Positions 58,586 to 64,000 of a DNA stretch of 64,000 nt are shown in pieces. Below the pieces are notes generated by a model, which saw only the letters and a program-made list of their open reading frames with translations, was not told the DNA's origin and searched no databases. Numbering within the stretch: position 1 is the stretch's first letter; each line of letters starts with the position of its first letter. The translations under genes and the position numbers were made by a program. Origin of the DNA: Coprinus comatus (taxonomy: Eukaryota > Basidiomycota > Agaricomycetes > Agaricales > Agaricaceae); assembly GCA_034638255.1 (NCBI GenBank), contig JAWPGT010000096.1, positions 1 to 64,000 of the forward strand, read 5' to 3'.

Positions 58586-60321
58586 CTAATTTCCACCAAT
58601 TTTCTGCATAGTACCATCTTCTTCCACTTGTATCAACCCACTTGTACATATAGTATGAATCAATGTTGCATTTGCTGCCTCGACACCGTTAACAAACGAT
58701 AAAGATCCACAGTGGCCGATAGCAGCTGTCGCATCGTACCTGTAGGTTATGTAAAATATATAGTAAAAGTAGATAATAAAATGTAATGCGTACCAGTTGG
58801 AATAAACACCAGGGTTTTTACCTGACAGAACAACAAAATGAGGCCATGTAGTGGGATCGGCAATGCAGAAAGAGCAACTAGACATTCTAAGGTGAGATAA
58901 AATATATAAATAAGAAAAAAAAAACCTACATTGGATTAGGTGGTGGCCCAGGGGGTTGAAACCAAGGCTGATTGTCTCCAAACAAGTGTTCATTTTCGTA
59001 AGGATTGACTTCTGGGGCACCGACTGCTGGAGCATTGACTGCTGGAGCATTGACTGCTGGAGCGTCGACTGGAGCGTCGACTGCTGGAGTTTCAGGTCGG
59101 TTGGGAAGAGTCATTCCGGCAACAGGTACCTGGGCAACAGGTGGTACTTGTGTTGCAGTTGAATGGGTTGCTGCAGGTTGAACAGGAGGAGTTGGCCTGG
59201 CGGAAGGTTCAGCGGCTGGTGCTCGTGCCGCAGGTCGAACTGCCAGAGTTGATCTGGCCGTTGGTGTTGCGGTTGACTGGGTAGCTGCAGGCTGAGCAAT
59301 GGGCAGTGTTGATGTTGACCTGATAGTGGGTGCTTGGACAGGAGTTGGTTCAACGGGTGGTGCTCGCACAGTAGGTACTTGAGTATGAGCTTGTTCCTGT
59401 GTGGCTGTTGACTGGTCGACAGCTGAAGGTTCAACTGGAGTTGAACTGGCAGGAACGAGCTGGACAGGAGCTGGTTGGGCGTGAGGGGCTTGTGCTTCAT
59501 GAATCAGTTGATTATGTGACAGTAAGTTGTGTGGGAGGTACTTACAAGGGGCTTGTACTTCAGCTGATTGTGTGACAGTAGGTTGTACAACTTGTGTGGG
59601 AGGTACTTTTGAGGTTGTACTGGATTTAGATGATACCTTTTTACCACGACGTTTAACTGGGCTAGACACGGTCGGAGTGGGACCAGTAACAACGATGTCA
59701 GGTGTGAGGTTAGCAGTGGTAGGACTGGGTGCGGTTGTTGTGGTAGTAATGTTGGACTCATCCGGTGGAGCCAAACATTTGGAAACACGCAAACGTTTGG
59801 TTGCTGGTTCCCTTTCACCCTCATTGTAAGGGCGACTCACGTCGGTGACGAACGGCCCGACAACTAGCGAGGAATCCAAAGAGAAAGAGTTGGGGATTCA
59901 CTCGCACAGGCTACACACAATATATACTACTATACAGACAGAGACGCCAGCTATTGTCCAGAGGGGTGTCGTAACATGGACAATGGGAACAATGGGGAAC
60001 GGGTCACGTGAGGGGGCAGGTCATGAAAGCGTGAAGTCAGGAGGTGTTCCGATGGAAGTCGGAACATCGGAGGGTCGGTCGGTAGTCGGTGTGTCGGTGT
60101 AAGGGTCGGTGAGGACGGTCCCCTTACACTCATCATCTGACATGAGATTGATAACCTTTGTCTTTTGTGGAGGGTTGAAAGTAGGAATGTTGTTCCACTC
60201 TGCCAAGGACAATGGAGGGGGCTTCATGTCATCGTTAGCTGACGACGATGGATGAGTTACGCATAATTTACATGTTCAAGAACTTACCACTACGAATGGG
60301 CGGAACCGTTGGTTGAGCCAT
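58586..60321 (-). CDS. Pro/Ala/Thr-rich transposon protein with RNase H1 N-terminal-like domain
   Basis: Exons 60321-60288, 60238-60128, 59863-58930, 58886-58794 and 58739-58586 join in phase to 441 residues starting MAQPTVPPIRS. All borders are GT-AG; the acceptor at 59864 has a long pyrimidine tract. Residues about 50-110 are basic and acidic by turns (KRRGKKVSSKS). About 110-340 are low-complexity Pro, Ala, Thr and Gln, with imperfect 18-bp repeats giving APAVNAPAVNAP near 59000-59080. At the end, WPHFVVLSGKNPGVYSNW plus YDATAAIGHCGSLSFVNG (about residues 375-425, joined over an intron exactly inside the Trp codon) resembles the Caulimovirus VI/RNase H1 N-terminal hybrid-binding fold (YxVxxGxxPGVYxxWxxxxxxVxGxxGxxxxxF pattern). 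That fold binds RNA-DNA or dsRNA in RNase H1. No RNase H catalytic domain is attached. Role in transposition unknown. Confidence 0.72.
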
Positions 60322-60596
60322 GTTGGAGTGAGTTAGGACTAAATCGGAAGAAGGATGAACAAATGAGTTTTTTTTTATTTATTAAGTGAACCGTGCGTGA
60401 GACTAACCTCCTAGAACAGAGATTGGTCGTATGATCGACAAGGTCGATCATACCACCCTTGTTTCGGAATGAAGTTGAAGCAGAAAAAAAAACCCAAGTT
60501 CCTATGGTAAAATAGTTAAGGAAGAAACAGGAGGAATAAAAGGCTTACCATTTGACTTTGCAACGCCCATTTGTGACCTCTTAAGAACCCACTACC
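60322..60596. promoter_or_regulatory. Divergent intergenic promoter region with hairpin
   Basis: It separates the minus-strand Pro-rich gene and the plus-strand passenger gene, so it must carry both promoters. A perfect 11-bp inverted repeat (GTATGATCGAC, 3-nt loop, GTCGATCATAC; 60429-60453) stands near its middle. Poly-A/T runs lie on both sides (60370 and 60485). Confidence 0.55.
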
Positions 60597-62389
60597 ATGG
60601 ACTCTGCATTTGTACTTGCCAACCCTCTTGAAAACTCGCATGCAATGCCACCAGCCGACAATGGTACCGGACCACAAGTGGAACTTGCTCCAGCAACCTT
60701 AGACATCAGTGTACAAGAAGTTCAAGTCAGTTAATAATAGTATCTGATCATTAGTTACTTACGGAATTTATCTAGGGGCAGATTCCCTCCGCCACTGAAC
60801 AGTTGGTCTGGGCACCTGGAGAGCCTCCACAAGCGGAGGAGCTACTCCCTATAACAGCTGAAGTACCTGTGAGTTATATTATAGATAAACAGTAAAGACA
60901 TTTCAAGCTTACCTCCACTGGTTTAGACACCCTCAGGTCCTGACACTGGACCGAATGCAACTCATGCGCTCCGCCATCTGTATAAGTCCACGATCCCAGT
61001 CTCACACCGGTCAAAGAGGCGGAATAAGTTGACAAGGTTCCTATCGTGGCAAGCATCAAGAGAAAAAAGACTCACCCTCGAACGCGACCTCAAAATATTT
61101 CGTCTTTGGCGTGAGCGGGAGATAAAGTCTTTGGCTACGCAACACCACAAGCGCGTGGACGTCATTAAACAATTAGTCCTCAAAAAGACGTCCTTCAGAC
61201 CTATACGTCGTCCTATGTTACAGAATGCACTGGTGCATATGAAATCAAAGGAGTTGCATGCGAGTAAGTGTCTTATGCTCTTTGTGATATCATTAGCGCT
61301 TACATCTGTGTCACAGAATGGGTGCCTGGTAATCCTCCTATTACCCTTTCCACAATACAGCTGGCAGTTGAAGATGACAAAAAGAACCTCCCACCACTTT
61401 CCCGACAACGCAAGAAAGAACTTATAGAGGAATTGGTGAAGCTTCGTGAACTCAGGGAGGTGGGAGCAAGAGCATCAAACAAAGCGGCGGCATTGGATTA
61501 TCAGAACACAATTAAGAGGATTGCATGGGAGGTGAGTACTCACTATCAATATATTACATGTTGATTGAACTTGTATCATTTAGATTAAAGCCCTCAATGA
61601 ACGCACAGGCGCGATTGGTTTTGCCTGCTTTTCGCGTGGCCATGTCAATGATTCTCTTTTTCCTGCGTGGATGGATTCCAAGGAGGCGCTTCAGTTCTTT
61701 GCTGATGTCTTCAAGCTCACTCCTAGTGAAGTCACCCGCAAGTTTGAAGCATGGGCTGTTGCACATGGAAAAGGTGAGTTGTAACTCGTATGACTTGAAG
61801 ACTGTGTGACCTGACGCTTATGTCATCATTGTGCAACAGGTTTGACTTACACCGACAGTACAAAATCAATTCGACAGGAATGTATGGCATTGATCAACGA
61901 TGGCCTTAGTAAGTTGTTTCATTTGTTTTATAATGTTATTTATTTATTTAACAATCACGCATACTTATTACAGATTCTATTGTCAACCGAGCTGGAATGG
62001 AAATGCAGTACTCCAACTACAAAAGGAGGATCTGCTTGCAATTCAGGATTCACCTACGGGGATGGCCAGATGACGTTAAATTTGATTCGCCATCAAAGTT
62101 GAACACAGGGGATGCTAGGAAACTACGAGATGCCTTGAGGTGTGGATCATGTATGTGGGCTAGTATGACGCGTCGAGAATTGAAGGAGCTGGAAGAGTCA
62201 CTTGAAGAGGAACCGACACCACAGAGGGCTCCGAGGAAGGATAAGGGAAAGACCAGGGGAAAACGAAAACAAACCGGGAATGGGGCTGTAGCCAGTGGTG
62301 CGAAACGTCCCCGCAAGAGGGCTGCAAACCAACTACCTCCGATGCAAAGTGCTGAATTCATTGAGGATAGTGGTTCTGATAGTGAATAA
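60597..62389 (+). CDS. KDZ element passenger protein, seven exons, 482 residues
   Basis: Exons 60597-60725, 60776-60868, 60927-61263, 61317-61531, 61584-61773, 61840-61908 and 61974-62389 join without a stop; all borders are GT-AG. The N-terminus (MDSAFVLANPLENSHAMPPA) is acidic and Pro-rich. Next is a very basic region around residues 85-185 (RSKRRNKLTRFLSWQ, then ERDLKIFRLWRERE). A charged, probably coiled stretch follows (LSRQRKKELIEELVKLRELREVGARA), then FACFSRGHVNDSLFPAWM, the FFADVFKLTPSEVTRKFEAW motif, NRAGMEMQYSNYKRRI, and a Lys/Arg-rich tail with nuclear-localisation-like runs (KRPRKRA) and an acidic end. Proteins of this look accompany KDZ transposons in mushroom genomes as I recall, but the function is not known to me. 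Coding frame fully intact. Confidence 0.8.
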
Positions 62390-62436
62390 TTTTTTCATTA
62401 TATATAGCGTCCTTATTGCTAGTCAACTGTGTAGCT

Positions 62437-62464
62437 ACAATACAATACAATACAATACAATACT
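62437..62464. repeat. ATACA microsatellite
   Basis: Five to six copies of CAATA in the 3' flank of the passenger gene. Confidence 0.9.
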
Positions 62465-62574
62465 TTTCTTTTCTTTGTTTCTTGTCTTCAGTATGCTGTG
62501 AATTTGGATCAGGTACAATCGATAAGATCATTGATCAATCATTAATCATGTTTGATTGGTGTGACATCATAGAT

Positions 62575-63530
62575 TGTTGTATTAATTGAATAGGCGGTGG
62601 ATTATCCGAGAGCCAAAAATATGTTCTGGGGGTGCCGAAATATGAGAGGGGTTAGGAGTTGGGTAGGATACTGGGGCCATAGCTTAGAGTTACTGTGTAT
62701 GCGTCTGGTACATGTATAATAAAACTAATGATGATCGTGCACAGTACATTTGCTATGAATTTATTGAAGTATTTATGTGGTCATGTAAATTTGAAGGAGA
62801 CATCTGACAGACGATGCCAGGGATAGGGAACAACAAGTTGATGTTTACGGCTGACTCATCGGAGCTTGTCTGAGGTAAGCTAGGTTACTGTGTCACGGAG
62901 GGCGCGATATTGATGGAGGGCGCGAGAAAGGAGATATATTGGGGAGTGAGGTCGGGACTGGGTCGGGAGGGATATCGGCAACGTCATACAGACATCATGT
63001 GAGGGGATGAGCAGGTCATGTGAGAGGGAACAGGTTCCGATGACTTCCGGGAGACCATGGGAATATTGAGCAGGACAGGTAGACTACCAGATACCGGATT
63101 TTATACCCAGAGAAAGGAAAAAATCACCAAAGTTTTTTTTGAATTATCCAGAAATCTCGAGTTGTGCGGGAAAACGAAAGTTCACTCTAACAAGATCAGG
63201 GTGCCAACCCATCACCCGCGTCTAATAAGACTGAGCACGTGGGTTCCTCAGGTGTATTTGCATAATCAAAATAATACTAAAATGGGCATTTTGGTATTAT
63301 CACAGTACTGCCTCTATTATACCATATTATTATTTTGAAAAATATCATAACATTACCAATTTCTAAATATCAATAACATTAGGGTAATATTTTGGTAATG
63401 CTAACAAATTACCCATTTTTTGTTTTTAATATATATTCAGTAATCTCTGAGCATTACCAAAACCCAACTATTGATATTCTGTTGACATTAATTTGGTAAA
63501 ATACATGCATTACCCATACCATGGCATAGT
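62575..63530 (-). repeat. Right terminal inverted repeat of the KDZ element (about 955 bp)
   Basis: Inverted copy of 52388-53345. The inner 690 bp look identical; the outer 270 bp (63263-63530) differ at roughly one base in six and by indels. The plus-strand open frame at 63057-63338 is the partner of the one in the left repeat. Confidence 0.9.
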
Positions 63531-64000
63531 GTAGAGAATGAAAGATATAATCTTGAAGTATTTGAATCAAAGATCAATCAATCAATCAGTCAGTCAATAA
63601 CTATAAAAGGAATCTTATATTGAATTTAATAAAGAGATGCTTAAAGAAGAAATATGATATTAAAATATATTTCATTATAATACAATAGTTACAAGTGCTA
63701 AAAAAATGGCATTTAGGGTTAGGGTTAGGACGACATTTTAGCAAAAAAATTATATACATTCAAAATACAAGTCAAAAAGAAGATTAAAAACACTTTCAAT
63801 AAAAAGTTTGAGCTAACTTCATATTAAAAGTGAAAATGAAACATATACTACTTGTGGGTGCTCAAGCCACAAGGAATACTTGTTCCAAAAGAAATGTATA
63901 CTATAAAAAAAAATGCTATGTACAACTATACTACTCTACCTAAGATCTTGGAGTGATGAATCAGTATTAGAAATAAAGAACAAGTAAAAGAAACATCACC
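63531..64000. other. AT-rich right flank of the transposon; no gene
   Basis: Very AT-rich with A- and T-runs. It contains a short telomere-like tract TTAGGGTTAGGGTTAGGA (63713-63730). None of the repeat modules seen to the left of the transposon is found here, so the insertion or a rearrangement may sit at a module border. Confidence 0.5.

Larger units (their letters stand above)
52388..63530. mobile_element. 11.1-kb KDZ-superfamily DNA transposon
   Basis: It is bounded by long terminal inverted repeats and contains a KDZ transposase, two further genes and a tandem array. The outermost matching bases are CACTACGCCACGGTATGGGT at the left and CACTATGCCATGGTATGGGT read from the right. I could not find a convincing target-site duplication: AGTTCGA on the left and TAGAGAA on the right do not agree. 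KDZ elements are a known class of eukaryotic DNA transposons that expanded in mushroom fungi and often carry passenger genes; the assignment rests on the transposase motifs. Gene order: transposase (minus), Pro-rich/viroplasmin-like protein (minus), passenger gene (plus). Confidence 0.88.

Noticed and set aside
59504..59824. Alternative minus-strand frame of 106 codons (and 59111-59500) in the Pro-rich gene
   Set aside because: Shadow frames of a low-complexity Pro/Gln/Thr region; the chosen frame joins all five exons in phase.
52380..63540. Target-site duplication around the KDZ element
   Set aside because: The bases just outside the TIRs (AGTTCGA and TAGAGAA) do not match, so none is claimed.
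1..64000. tRNA, rRNA or LTR retrotransposon
   Set aside because: No tRNA B-box with a cloverleaf, no rRNA stretch, and no reverse transcriptase, integrase or gag motif was seen.

Overview
The window is nuclear DNA of a filamentous fungus, most likely a mushroom-forming basidiomycete (Agaricomycetes). Three things support this: genes split by many 50-70 nt GT-AG introns, several genes of the DUF6535 membrane-protein family that is expanded in Agaricomycetes, and a KDZ-superfamily (Kyakuja/Dileera/Zisupton) transposon. I see no rRNA, tRNA, CRISPR or prokaryotic-type operon. Almost nothing is single-copy housekeeping sequence; this is a repeat-rich accessory region.

From 1 to about 52.3 kb a few modules recur in different orders and states of decay. 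(i) DUF6535 membrane-protein genes on the + strand: a pseudogene at 7.2-8.3 kb, complete-looking copies at 9.8-12.6, 27.6-30.7 and 44.0-47.0 kb, and fragments at 22.4 and 37.3 kb. (ii) About ten copies of an unrecognised + strand family with a C-x2-C-x9-C-x-C-x4-C-x2-C-x6-C motif at the start of its second exon; nearly all are broken. (iii) A decayed, spliced minus-strand gene downstream of the DUF6535 genes (31.3-32.4, 38.4-39.3 and 47.7-48.8 kb). (iv) Non-coding connecting repeats. The stretch 22.74-36.5 kb is repeated, in the same order, at 39.78-52.33 kb, so the region grew by tandem segmental duplication with a period near 17 kb. Small elements landed in these repeats: a Tc1/mariner element with an intact transposase frame (3355-4647), a 329-bp TA-flanked MITE (12857-13185) and a 151-bp MITE whose empty site survives in the paralogous copy (15705-15855).

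From about 52.39 to 63.53 kb lies one 11.1-kb DNA transposon with terminal inverted repeats of about 950 bp. It carries a nine-exon KDZ transposase (minus strand, 57075-53697) interrupted by one in-frame TGA; a spliced Pro/Ala/Thr-rich protein ending in a domain like the RNase H1 N-terminal (viroplasmin-type) fold (minus, 60321-58586); a divergently transcribed seven-exon passenger gene of 482 residues (plus, 60597-62389); and a 170-bp-period tandem array between the two minus-strand genes. The inner TIR arms look almost identical while the outer 270 bp have diverged. The last 470 bp are AT-rich with no gene seen.

Exon models were read by eye from splice signals, conserved phase and comparison of paralogous copies inside the window. 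Names rest on recognised motifs, not on searches.
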